NCBI GenBank assembly: GCA_004535785.1 | Contig: SPIB01000002.1 | Location: 85,009 to 149,008 of the forward strand | Direction: 5' to 3' | DNA: 64,000 nt | From: Gammaproteobacteria bacterium LSUCC0112 | GTDB lineage: Bacteria; Pseudomonadota; Gammaproteobacteria; Pseudomonadales; Pseudohongiellaceae | Part shown: piece by piece, positions 9,792-18,368 of the stretch | How the letters are laid out: every line of letters starts with the position of its first letter | Numbering within the stretch: position 1 is the stretch's first letter | The notes under the pieces: model-generated | Seen by the model: only the letters and a program-made list of their open reading frames with translations | Database searches by the model: none | Told to the model about the DNA's origin: nothing | Made by a program: the position numbers and the translations under genes

Positions 9792-10055
9792 CTAGGAGCG
9801 TGGAGTTTCGTTTTGTTGAGGAGAGTGTTGCGAGAGGAGGCGTGCGCGTTGTTGCTCGAGAGAAACAAGCATCTCATGGCGACTGCGCAGCATGTCTTCG
9901 TACGACCTGCGAGGCTCTGTTTCGCCTGGCTCAAGACTGGCTAACCAATCGTTAAGTATCTGAATTTCCAGCTTGAGTTGGGCAATTCCCTGATCCAGAA
10001 GATCGGGCTCGATATGCGGCGTACGCGAGCGAGTGCGCTTTTCTACTAAAGTCAT
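9792..10055 (-). CDS. small charged helical protein, unknown
   Basis: 87 residues, rich in Glu, Arg, Leu and Gln and predicted helical; LLDQGIAQLKLEIQILNDWL and the stretch MLVSLEQQRARLL look like amphipathic or coiled-coil helices. I do not recognise the family. It lies upstream of the dUTPase gene on the same strand with a 39-base gap, so the two may be cotranscribed. ATG 10055 lacks a clear ribosome-binding site. It has no signal peptide or membrane segment. Confidence 0.6.
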   Translation of the reverse strand: MTLVEKRTRSRTPHIEPDLLDQGIAQLKLEIQILNDWLASLEPGETEPRRSYEDMLRSRHEMLVSLEQQRARLLSQHSPQQNETPRS

Positions 10056-10290
10056 GCCGGTAATCCCTGATACACTCCACTTCTCTCCACTACGGACTTC
10101 GTTGGAACTTCGACTGATTTATGCTTCCTGCATAAACTATCGGCAGTCAAATCAAAAGCCGTAGCCTTTAATTCCTGCCGACGGTGTTTTGTGACGAATT
10201 CTACATAAATTGTGAACAGGTTCGCATATCCGGTCTAAATTGGTCAAGTATGGTGGGGATTTTAAAACCAATACTGACCTTATTGAGTCA

Positions 10291-10938
10291 CTATTGATCA
10301 GTGTCTGCAAGTGAGCGAACGCTCAGGTGTTGGTCGGGATCTCCCCAGAGTTGAATCATTTTTTTGATATCAGTTGCTGTCAAAAGTTTGAGCTCTTTGT
10401 AGCCGATCAGTTGCCACGAAAAAACATGTTGCTGAAGGTCTTGTCTTGTTGTTGTCTGTGCAACGGTTTGCCAGCCTGGTGAAGCTTGTCCAGAAGGGCG
10501 GTCATACAAAAAACTGGCTTCACAAGCCGCCTGGTAAAGCATCTTTAATAGCTTGTTTAGCTGTTCGAGGTTTGTGCTGTCACACGTTCTGATCATCGCA
10601 CGCAATGTCACGGCTGCTTGCTCATACGACTGCAACTGTGGCCAGCCTTCTTGAGCAGCGAGAAGCGCTTCTGGATAAAGTTTTAGGTTTCTGAGCGTCT
10701 TACATCGTTCTTTCCAGCTCAAGTCAAGGTGTTGCGCAGGTGTTTCTTCTGCCAAGGGTTGTTCAAGATTGATGACAGGCTCAGGCTCAGGCTCTTGCAG
10801 CGTTATAGGCGGTAATGTCTGGTTGTTTTCTGCCATGTCCTTATGTCGTCGCTCCTGGTCTTTCTTCAGCGCAATGACCATCAGTCCGATCAGGACGGCA
10901 ACCGATATCAAGACCAATAGAAGCATCATGTTATACAT
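10291..10938 (-). CDS. single-pass membrane-anchored protein, unknown
   Basis: About 215 residues. One N-terminal transmembrane helix (LLLVLISVAVLIGLMVIAL, about residues 5-24) is followed by a charged segment, a Pro/Glu-rich linker (LQEPEPEPVINLEQ) and a C-terminal helical domain of about 130 residues. That domain includes SWKERCKTLRNLKLYPEALLAAQEGW, which resembles a single TPR-like helix pair. I cannot assign a family. The topology suggests a small anchored cytoplasmic domain. ATG 10938 is used; a TTG 30 bases upstream is in frame but has no ribosome-binding site. Confidence 0.68.
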   Translation of the reverse strand: MYNMMLLLVLISVAVLIGLMVIALKKDQERRHKDMAENNQTLPPITLQEPEPEPVINLEQPLAEETPAQHLDLSWKERCKTLRNLKLYPEALLAAQEGWPQLQSYEQAAVTLRAMIRTCDSTNLEQLNKLLKMLYQAACEASFLYDRPSGQASPGWQTVAQTTTRQDLQQHVFSWQLIGYKELKLLTATDIKKMIQLWGDPDQHLSVRSLADTDQ

Positions 10939-11152
10939 GCCTGGGGCAGAGTGTTGATTAACTGCCAATATTCACAGGCAAGTCTGTCTGAAGACAAGCC
11001 AAGTGACGCTTTTTTTGGCGACAAATTGTTGCTTGATAATTATTTGAATTAATACCAGCCTGTTGCTTTGACACGTGAAGCATATTTGATATGATGCACG
11101 CCTTGTTGAGCCGAGCCAATAAAAAAATATCGCAAAGTTCTTTAAAAAGCAG

Positions 11153-11181
11153 TTGACGGTTATATTCAAGCTCACTAGAAT
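11153..11181 (+). promoter_or_regulatory. tRNA-Glu promoter
   Basis: TTGACG (11153-11158), a 17-base spacer and TAGAAT (11176-11181) are followed by TCGCGCCG, a GC-rich discriminator typical of stringently controlled stable-RNA promoters. An A/T-rich stretch lies upstream. Confidence 0.85.
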
Positions 11182-11220
11182 TCGCGCCGTCTTCTGCAAC
11201 AAAGCAGGAACCAAGTTTCT

Positions 11221-11296
11221 GTCCCCTTCGTCTAGAGGCCTAGGACACCGGGTTTTCATCCCGGCAACGGGGGTTCGAAACCCCCAGGGGACGCCA
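11221..11296 (+). tRNA. tRNA-Glu (anticodon TTC)
   Basis: 76 bases with encoded CCA. The acceptor arms GTCCCCT and AGGGGAC pair, the T arm contains GGTTCGAAACC, and the anticodon arm CCGGG-loop-CCCGG carries TTC at 11255-11257. It stands alone between its own promoter and terminator. Confidence 0.98.
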
Positions 11297-11302
11297 TTTT
11301 AC

Positions 11303-11331
11303 AAGCCTGGCTTTTGCCAGGCTTTTTTTTT
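11303..11331 (+). terminator. intrinsic terminator of tRNA-Glu
   Basis: AAGCCTGGC and GCCAGGCTT form a perfect nine-pair stem with a TTTT loop, followed by a run of T to 11331. It separates the tRNA from the ABC transporter genes. Confidence 0.93.
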
Positions 11332-11350
11332 GGGGATTTGAATCGCAATC

Positions 11351-12283
11351 ATGCAGACTATCAGCCCGAAAAACGCCATTTCCATCCGTGGACTGACAAA
11401 AACCTATGCCAACGGATTCCAGGCACTCAAGGGAATCGATCTTGATGTTAAAGAGAACGATTTTTTTGCGTTACTCGGACCTAACGGTGCTGGTAAATCG
11501 ACCATCATCGGCATCATTTCAACACTGGTTCGGGCAAGCTCAGGCGCCATACAAGTATTTGGTCAGGACGTTGCAACACACGTTTACGAAACCAAGTTAT
11601 CGCTGGGCATTGTGCCGCAGGAAATCAATTTCAGTCAGTTTGAAAAAGTAGGTGACATCGTCATCACTCAGGCTGGTTACTATGGGCTGCGCGGTGAACT
11701 TGCAAAACAGCGCGCCGAAAAATACCTGCGCAAATTGGACCTGTGGGAAAAACGGGATAATCGTTCCCGAATGTTATCCGGTGGCATGAAACGCAGACTG
11801 ATGATTGCCCGGGCGTTGGTGCACGAGCCAAAGTTGTTGATTCTGGATGAACCTACGGCTGGCGTTGACATTGAACTCAGGCGATCAATGTGGGAATTTC
11901 TGCAAGAACTTAACCGCAATGGCACAACGATTATCCTGACAACACATTATCTCGAAGAAGCTGAGAGTTTATGTCGCAATATCGCCATCATCAATCAGGG
12001 GCAAATTGTTGAAAATACCAGTATGCGCAAGTTGCTGGATAAACTGGCAAGGCAAACGCTGGTGTTTGATACCTGTGATGAGCTCGCGACTGCCCCAACA
12101 TTTGAAGATGCTGATATTCAATGCAATATGATTGATTCACATAGTTTCGAGATCAGCCTGAGCACCAGTCGCGACATCAATGGGATTTACGCCGCATTGA
12201 GTGAACAGGGCATCCTGATTCGAGGCATGCGCAATAAAACCAATCGACTAGAAGAGTTGTTTTTATCCAGTCTGAAAAACTGA
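11351..12283 (+). CDS. ABC exporter ATP-binding protein (YadG-like)
   Basis: ATPase of an ABC-2 type exporter, 310 residues. The Walker A loop GPNGAGKST is at residues 43-51, the signature LSGGMKRRL is near 143 and the Walker B LLILDEPTAG is near 163, with the switch His in TTHYLEE. A C-terminal extension of about 80 residues follows the nucleotide-binding domain, as in DrrA/YadG proteins. It is paired with the membrane subunit 23 bases downstream. Substrate is unknown for this family. Confidence 0.92.
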   Translation: MQTISPKNAISIRGLTKTYANGFQALKGIDLDVKENDFFALLGPNGAGKSTIIGIISTLVRASSGAIQVFGQDVATHVYETKLSLGIVPQEINFSQFEKVGDIVITQAGYYGLRGELAKQRAEKYLRKLDLWEKRDNRSRMLSGGMKRRLMIARALVHEPKLLILDEPTAGVDIELRRSMWEFLQELNRNGTTIILTTHYLEEAESLCRNIAIINQGQIVENTSMRKLLDKLARQTLVFDTCDELATAPTFEDADIQCNMIDSHSFEISLSTSRDINGIYAALSEQGILIRGMRNKTNRLEELFLSSLKN

Positions 12284-12306
12284 CAGCCTTGACGACGGGC
12301 AAACCC

Positions 12307-13080
12307 ATGCTGACCAACCACAAATATATCGCGTTCGAAACTATCTTGATCAAAGAGATTCGTCGATTTACCCGAATATGGCTGCAGACGCTGGTGCCGC
12401 CAGCCATTACGATCGGCTTGTACTTTCTGATATTCGGTAATCTGATTGGCAGTCGTATCGGGCAAATGGGTGGGTTCGACTACATGGACTTCATTGTCCC
12501 GGGTTTGATCATGATGGCCGTTATACAGAATGCCTATGCCAATGTTTCTTCATCATTTTTCAGTAACAAATTTCAGCGTTGTATTGAAGAGATCTTGGTA
12601 TCGCCGGTTCCCAATTACATCATTTTGCTTGGTTTTGTTGCGGGCGGCATGGCTCGCGGTGTTGCTGTCGGATTGATCGTCACTGCTATGTCATTCTTTT
12701 TTACCTCGCTGCATATCGAACATGTGTTTCTGACATTGTTGGTAGTGCTGTTGACGTCTATGGTGTTTTCCTTGGCTGGTTTTATCAATGCACTGTATGC
12801 CAATACGTTTGATGATATTTCGATCATTCCAACGTTTGTGCTCACACCGTTGATCTACCTTGGGGGCGTCTTTTATTCCATTGAATTGCTGCCTTCCTTT
12901 GGTCAGTGGATATCTGCGCTGAATCCGGTGCTTTATATGGTCAATACATTCAGATACGGTATTCTGGGCACCAGCGACGTGAATATCGTTGTGGCTTTGT
13001 TGATGCTGGGCGTTTTCAGTGCAGGTCTGTTTGGCGTTGCTTTGTATCTGCTACGCAAAGGCACTGGTTTGCGCCAGTAA
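12307..13080 (+). CDS. ABC-2 type exporter permease (YadH-like)
   Basis: Membrane subunit partner of the preceding ATPase, 257 residues with about six hydrophobic helices. Family marks include RFTRIWLQTLVPPAITIGLYF near the N-terminus, DFIVPGLIMMAVIQNAYANV and FDDISIIPTFVLTPLIYLGG, all close to E. coli YadH. The ATG at 12307 gives the YadH length; a TTG at 12289 is in frame but unnecessary. The transported compound is not known. Confidence 0.92.
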   Translation: MLTNHKYIAFETILIKEIRRFTRIWLQTLVPPAITIGLYFLIFGNLIGSRIGQMGGFDYMDFIVPGLIMMAVIQNAYANVSSSFFSNKFQRCIEEILVSPVPNYIILLGFVAGGMARGVAVGLIVTAMSFFFTSLHIEHVFLTLLVVLLTSMVFSLAGFINALYANTFDDISIIPTFVLTPLIYLGGVFYSIELLPSFGQWISALNPVLYMVNTFRYGILGTSDVNIVVALLMLGVFSAGLFGVALYLLRKGTGLRQ

Positions 13081-13115
13081 TTGTCTACCTGTTGTGTGAG
13101 AGGTGAAGCTGCCAT

Positions 13116-13937
13116 ATGTCGGAAATTCCACTAGGTAAACATACCGATTATCCCGAAGTGTATGACGCTGGTTTATTGTATCCGGTCAGTCGATCAGTCA
13201 ATCGTCAGATATTGGGCATTGGCAATCCATTACCCTTTGGTGGCTATGATCATTGGCGTGCGTATGAGTTGTCGTGGCTGGATGTGCGCGGCATGCCGGT
13301 CGTCAGAATGGCGGATATTCTGGTCTCCTGTGATTCCTTGTGTTTGATTGAATCCAAGTCGTTAAAGCTTTACTTGAATTCGCTGAATCAACACCGCTTC
13401 GACAGTGACACGCAGGTGTTGGAAACCATGCAGCGAGATTTATCAAATACGGCCGGGGCAACGGTGGTTATTTCCCTGCTGGATTGTCTTTCTGTCAGCG
13501 GCGCGCAACTAACGGATCCTGAGCACTCCGTGCTCCTCGATACGCTGGTGGTTGATAATCTGGTATATGAGCCGTCGCCTAAGTTATTGGAAATTGATGT
13601 CAGCAGACAAAGTGACGAAGTGTTTCTGAGTCATCTGTTTCGTTCCAGGTGTCCCATAACAGCCCAACCCGATTGGGGTACAGTACTGATTCGTTACTGT
13701 GGTCCTTCGATTGATCATCGGTCACTGTTAAGGTACATCATTTCCTATCGCCAGCATTCTGGATTTCATGAGAACTGCGTCGAACAGATTTTTACTGATT
13801 TGAATACGGCGTGCTCGCCATCGATACTCGAGGTCAGTATCAATTTTTTGAGGCGAGGGGGGCTGGAGATCAATCCACTCAGGACGCTATCGCCTCAGGC
13901 AGGTATGAAAGCGCTTCCGCGGCTGCTGCGGCAATAG
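13116..13937 (+). CDS. queF: NADPH-dependent 7-cyano-7-deazaguanine reductase
   Basis: Reduces preQ0 to preQ1 in queuosine biosynthesis. This is the long, two-domain (tandem T-fold) form with 273 residues. The NADPH motif ESKSLKLYLNS is in the N-terminal half and the catalytic Cys and Asp are in CPITAQPDWG, seven residues apart as in characterised enzymes. A strong GAGAGGTGA ribosome-binding site precedes ATG 13116. No other queuosine gene is adjacent. Confidence 0.96.
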   Translation: MSEIPLGKHTDYPEVYDAGLLYPVSRSVNRQILGIGNPLPFGGYDHWRAYELSWLDVRGMPVVRMADILVSCDSLCLIESKSLKLYLNSLNQHRFDSDTQVLETMQRDLSNTAGATVVISLLDCLSVSGAQLTDPEHSVLLDTLVVDNLVYEPSPKLLEIDVSRQSDEVFLSHLFRSRCPITAQPDWGTVLIRYCGPSIDHRSLLRYIISYRQHSGFHENCVEQIFTDLNTACSPSILEVSINFLRRGGLEINPLRTLSPQAGMKALPRLLRQ

Positions 13938-14034
13938 GCTGCAGCCATCTAATCCACTGTTGAAGACAGTATCAGCTTGTATTTGGTGTGGCCGTGTTAT
14001 ACAGTTACGCGCCCTAAAAAGGCGGCCTAAAAAC

Positions 14035-14124
14035 GGTGAGGTGTCCGAGTGGCTGAAGGAGCACGCCTGGAAAGTGTGTAACGGGTTAAACCGTTCGAGG
14101 GTTCGAATCCCTCTCTCACCGCCA
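14035..14124 (+). tRNA. tRNA-Ser (anticodon GGA)
   Basis: 90 bases including CCA, with the long variable arm of class II tRNA. Acceptor GGTGAGG pairs with TCTCACC (one G-U), the anticodon arm CACGC-CTGGAAA-GTGTG gives GGA at 14069-14071, and the T arm is GGGTTCGAATCCC. A TTATAC at 13997-14002 followed by ACGCGCC may be its -10 region; no convincing -35 is seen. Confidence 0.97.
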
Positions 14125-14204
14125 ATTTAAGCCCATTTCTAATTCACTGTTCTTGTTGTAGTATCGGCTGGTCACCCAACCTAATAATTACAAGAGAACA
14201 GACC

Positions 14205-16100
14205 ATGCACTTGCCAAAATCCCTCGTGCTTTCAATCGCCATGATTGGCTTGAACCTCAGTGCTGTAAGCCATGCCAATGACTGGGTTCACTATGGATCG
14301 GATCTGGCGTCGACCAAATACGCGCCCTTTGATCAGATCAATCAGACCAATGTGAGCGGCTTGCAACAAGCCTGGGTATGGAGCTCTCCTGACAACGCTA
14401 CGGTGGCTGCAAATCATGCCGCCGAAAATTTCCGTGCAACCCCTGGCGCTTACAAGTCCACCCCAATTGCCGTCAACGGTGTACTTTACATAAGCACGTC
14501 GTTTGGTCGTGTGGCCGCCATTGATGGTGTCAGTGGCCAACAATTGTGGGTGTTTGATACCCAATCATGGGAGGCAGGGCGACCCGCCAATCTGGGTTAT
14601 AACCATCGGGGAGTCAGTTACTGGCGTGATGGTGATCGCGAACGCATCGTCATGCTGTCCAACGATGCCTGGATGTGGTCGATCGATGCCAAAACAGGAC
14701 AGTTGGACACAAGCTTTGGGGATCAGGGCAAAGTCGATCTGGCACAAGGTCTGGGTAAGGAAATCAATCGGCAAGCCTATACCATGATTGCTGCCCCCCT
14801 GATTTATGAGGATCTGGTGATTGTCGGCTCGTCTATTCATGACGGCCCACAGTTTCAGGAAGCACCTCCGGGCCACGTCAGAGCATTTAATGTTCGTACC
14901 GGTGAGCAGGAATGGATTTTTCATACCATTGCTCAGCCCGGTGAGTTTGGCAACGAGACCTGGGAAAACGACTCCTGGCAAAAAGTAGGCAATACCAACG
15001 TCTGGACACAGATGAGTGCAGATCTTGAATTGGGGCTGGTGTACTTGCCCGTTGGTACGCCGACAAACGATTGGTACGGTGGGCACCGATTGGGTGACAA
15101 TCTGTATGCAGAGTCGCTGGTGGCTGTCAATGCGACCACCGGGGTGCCCGTTTGGCATTTTCAGGCGGTCAAACATGGATTGTGGGACTATGACTTTCCG
15201 GCCGCACCCAATTTGATTGACATCACTGTTGACGGTCGACCCATCAAAGCCCTTGCTCAAATTTCCAAACAAGGTTTTGTTTACGTGCTCGACAGAGCAA
15301 CGGGTGAACCGGTTTGGCCCATCGAAGATCGACCAGTGCCTCCTTCCAACGTACCGGGTGAGCGCGCATCACCAACACAGCCACATCCTACAAAACCGGC
15401 ACCCTTTGATTTACAGGGAATATCTGATGAGACGCTGGTCAACTTCACGCCAGAGATCAGAGCTGAGGCGCTAGCCAATATAGAACGTTTTGATTATGGT
15501 CCCCTGTTCACGCCCCCAACACTGCGCGGAACAATCAATCTGCCCGGCTGGGCAGGTGGAGGCGGGTGGCAAGGCTCCGCGGTCGACCCGGAAACAGGTA
15601 TTTTGTATGTGCCATCAGCAACTTCCGAGATTGTGGTTCAGTTGGTTGAGCCTGAGGCGGGCAGTTCTGATTTCACCTACGTTCGCGGTGGCGTAACCTC
15701 GGTCAATGGGCCACAGGGTTTGCCTTTAACCAAACCACCATACGGCCGGTTGACTGCGATTGACCTCAACACTGGCGATCATCTTTGGATGGTGCCGCAC
15801 GGCGAAGGTATTCGCCAGCGTATCATTGATCTGGGCATTCTTGATCCTGGTCCAGTGGGCTCGACGTCCCGAACAGGCCCGGTGCTGACCAAAACATTGT
15901 TGTTTATCGCCCAGCAAGATGGTCGTCGATCGGTGATGCGCGCCTTTGATAAAGCAACCGGTGCCGTTGTTCACGAAATCGATCTGCCCTCTGTGCCGAG
16001 CGCGACCCCAATGACGTATATGGCTGGGGGGAAACAATACATTGCTATAGCCTTGGGTGGGGGTACCGAATCCAGTTTGGTCACCTACGCGTTGCCCTGA
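14205..16100 (+). CDS. Periplasmic PQQ-dependent dehydrogenase, copy 1
   Basis: Quinoprotein dehydrogenase of the glucose-dehydrogenase-like type, 631 residues. A signal peptide (MHLPKSLVLSIAM...SHA) is followed by an eight-bladed propeller with repeated tryptophan-docking motifs such as DGVSGQQLWVFD, NVRTGEQEWIFH, NATTGVPVWHFQ and DLNTGDHLWMV. The HGLWDYD motif near residue 328 and the Lys in SKQG 27 residues later match in spacing the active-site Asp and Lys of membrane glucose dehydrogenase. The N-terminal membrane domain of that enzyme is absent. The sugar or alcohol substrate cannot be inferred. A paralogue starts two bases after the stop. No PQQ synthesis or cytochrome c gene is nearby. 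Confidence 0.9.
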   Translation: MHLPKSLVLSIAMIGLNLSAVSHANDWVHYGSDLASTKYAPFDQINQTNVSGLQQAWVWSSPDNATVAANHAAENFRATPGAYKSTPIAVNGVLYISTSFGRVAAIDGVSGQQLWVFDTQSWEAGRPANLGYNHRGVSYWRDGDRERIVMLSNDAWMWSIDAKTGQLDTSFGDQGKVDLAQGLGKEINRQAYTMIAAPLIYEDLVIVGSSIHDGPQFQEAPPGHVRAFNVRTGEQEWIFHTIAQPGEFGNETWENDSWQKVGNTNVWTQMSADLELGLVYLPVGTPTNDWYGGHRLGDNLYAESLVAVNATTGVPVWHFQAVKHGLWDYDFPAAPNLIDITVDGRPIKALAQISKQGFVYVLDRATGEPVWPIEDRPVPPSNVPGERASPTQPHPTKPAPFDLQGISDETLVNFTPEIRAEALANIERFDYGPLFTPPTLRGTINLPGWAGGGGWQGSAVDPETGILYVPSATSEIVVQLVEPEAGSSDFTYVRGGVTSVNGPQGLPLTKPPYGRLTAIDLNTGDHLWMVPHGEGIRQRIIDLGILDPGPVGSTSRTGPVLTKTLLFIAQQDGRRSVMRAFDKATGAVVHEIDLPSVPSATPMTYMAGGKQYIAIALGGGTESSLVTYALP

Positions 16101-16101
16101 T

Positions 16102-18021
16102 ATGAGCAATCTCGTTGCACGGCTGCTGATCTCAATCGGGGTGCTGGCCACAGCAGTGCACACCAGCTGTGGTCTGGCTCAATCATCAATTGAGTCTGCC
16201 TCGGCCGATGTCCCATGGATGACCTATGGCAGCGACCTTGCGTCAAGCAAGTATGTACCCTTGGATCAAATTAATGCTGACAATGTTCAGCAACTGAAAA
16301 TACTCTGGTCCTGGGAGTCCGCCGATAACGCGATATTCAGAACCGATGAGCGGGCAAGTGCCGGGGAGTATAAATCCACGCCGATTATGGTGAATGGTGT
16401 GCTGTATGTCAGCACATCATTAGGCATGGTTGCGGCTATTGATGCACAAAGCGGGGAACAACGCTGGGTGTTTGATACGGGATCCTGGCAACGAGGCAGG
16501 CATCCCAATTTTGATAACAATCATCGCGGCGTTTCCTGGTGGGATGACGGCGCAGATGGCCGTATTGTGATGGCTGCCAATGACGGATTATTGTGGTCGC
16601 TGAATGCCAGAACGGGTGAACCAGACCCTGCGTTTGGCAACGAAGGCGTGGTTGATCTGAAAATTGGGTTGGGCAGGGAAACCCGCACCGGTCTTTATGG
16701 TTCAATTTCGCCACCAACAATCATCAATGATGTCATTGTGGTGGGCTCGTCGATCAGCGATGGCCCGCTTTTTCAGGATCAGTTGCCACCGGGCCATGTA
16801 CGCGGATATGACGCGCGGACAGGCGCCCAAAAGTGGATTTTCCATACCATCCCGCAAGGTGAGGAGCGCGGCGCAGAGACCTGGGAAAATCAGGCATGGC
16901 GAAACGCAGGTGCCACCAATGTCTGGACAACCATGAGTGCGGATCCGGAAACCGGGTACGTCTATCTGCCAACCAGTACACCCAATAATGATTGGTACGG
17001 TGCGCACCGTTTGGGCGACAACCTGTACGCTGAAAGCCTGGTATGCCTTGATAGCGCGACAGGTGAAGTTGTCTGGCACTTCCAGATGGTTCATCACGGG
17101 CTATGGGACTATGATTTGCCGGCTGCACCCAATCTGGTTGATATCAATGTAGACGGACGCTCGATCAAAGCCGTCGCGCAAACCAGCAAACAAGGGTTTG
17201 TGTATGTATTCGACAGAATCACCGGCGAACCAGTCTGGCCAATCGAAGAGCGACCGGTGCCTCAATCCACTGTCCCGGGTGAGCGCTCTTCACCGACGCA
17301 GCCCTTTCCAACCAAGCCGCCTCCGTTTGAACCTCAAGGTATTTCAGATGCAACCTTGATCGACTTTACACCTGAGTTGCGGCAGCAAGCCTTGGCGTTG
17401 ATCAGTGACGTTGACTACGGGCCGTTGTTCACCCCACCGAGTGAACGTGGTGTGATTATTTTCCCGGGCTACAGTGGCGGCGTTACCTGGACTGGCGCGG
17501 CGGTCGATCCTGATACCGGTATCATGTACGTCCCGTCATTTTCTGCTCCGCGATTTGTTCGGCTGCGCAGGCCGACAGAAGGGGAGTCGGATTTTGGTTT
17601 TATCAGAGATCGCAGTTTCACCCTCGCCGGTCCACAGGGCTTGCCACTGATCAAACCGCCCTATGCAAGAATCACCGCGATTGATCTCAATAAGGGTGAG
17701 CATGTCTGGATGGTTCCGCATGGTCGGGGTATTCAACAACGATTGATTGACATGGGAATACCAGATCCTGGTCCGGTTGGAAGTTTCGGCAGAAATGGTC
17801 CCTTGTTAACCAAGTCATTACTGTTTGTTGCGCAGCTTGATGAGTCACGGCCGGTGATGAGGGCGTATGACAAAGGCAATGGTCGTGTGATCAGTGAACT
17901 GGATTTGCCCCTGCCGCCCATGGGTACGCCCATGAGTTACATGCTCAATGCCAGACAGTACATTGTTGTTGCGGCCGGTGCTGGCCCCGATACGCGACTG
18001 CTTGCATTGGGCATTGAATAA
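16102..18021 (+). CDS. Periplasmic PQQ-dependent dehydrogenase, copy 2
   Basis: Second quinoprotein, 639 residues, colinear with and very similar to the preceding one throughout (for example NDWYGAHRLGDNLYAESLV and ERPVPQSTVPGERSSPTQP). It has its own signal peptide (LLISIGVLATAVHTSCGLA). Active-site equivalents are HGLWDYD near residue 336 and SKQG near 363. The ATG at 16102 follows copy 1's stop by one base and probably depends on coupled translation; upstream in-frame codons overlap copy 1. Copy 2 differs most where copy 1 has GWAGGGGW (here GYSGGVTW), so substrate preference may differ. Confidence 0.9.
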   Translation: MSNLVARLLISIGVLATAVHTSCGLAQSSIESASADVPWMTYGSDLASSKYVPLDQINADNVQQLKILWSWESADNAIFRTDERASAGEYKSTPIMVNGVLYVSTSLGMVAAIDAQSGEQRWVFDTGSWQRGRHPNFDNNHRGVSWWDDGADGRIVMAANDGLLWSLNARTGEPDPAFGNEGVVDLKIGLGRETRTGLYGSISPPTIINDVIVVGSSISDGPLFQDQLPPGHVRGYDARTGAQKWIFHTIPQGEERGAETWENQAWRNAGATNVWTTMSADPETGYVYLPTSTPNNDWYGAHRLGDNLYAESLVCLDSATGEVVWHFQMVHHGLWDYDLPAAPNLVDINVDGRSIKAVAQTSKQGFVYVFDRITGEPVWPIEERPVPQSTVPGERSSPTQPFPTKPPPFEPQGISDATLIDFTPELRQQALALISDVDYGPLFTPPSERGVIIFPGYSGGVTWTGAAVDPDTGIMYVPSFSAPRFVRLRRPTEGESDFGFIRDRSFTLAGPQGLPLIKPPYARITAIDLNKGEHVWMVPHGRGIQQRLIDMGIPDPGPVGSFGRNGPLLTKSLLFVAQLDESRPVMRAYDKGNGRVISELDLPLPPMGTPMSYMLNARQYIVVAAGAGPDTRLLALGIE

Positions 18022-18047
18022 TCAGATTGGTTTGCGCTTGATTCGAC

Positions 18048-18071
18048 CCGGCAATTTAATGATAATGCCGG
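18048..18071 (+). terminator. hairpin after the PQQ dehydrogenase pair
   Basis: CCGGCA (18048-18053) and TGCCGG (18066-18071) can pair around a 12-base A/T-rich loop, 26 bases past the stop. No U-tract follows, so terminator activity is uncertain. Confidence 0.35.
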
Positions 18072-18119
18072 CCCTGACATGAAGCAGTTGGAAAGTTCAG
18101 CTGACCTGTCTGGCTTTAT

Positions 18120-18231
<112 letters not shown>

Positions 18232-18368
18232 ACCACCTTTCACCTGATCACCTGCACTGATGTCCCTGCCCGTATGTTTGCCATTATTGCCATGGTTTCC
18301 TGCCTGTCGTTCGCGCGCAGTTTGCAATACAATAGCGGCTTCTTTAAATCCAGAGTCCAAACCGGCGC

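Noticed and set aside
11221-14124. tRNA-Glu to tRNA-Ser interval as an integrated island
   Set aside because: No integrase, direct repeat of a tRNA 3' end or foreign-looking gene lies between; the genes are core types.
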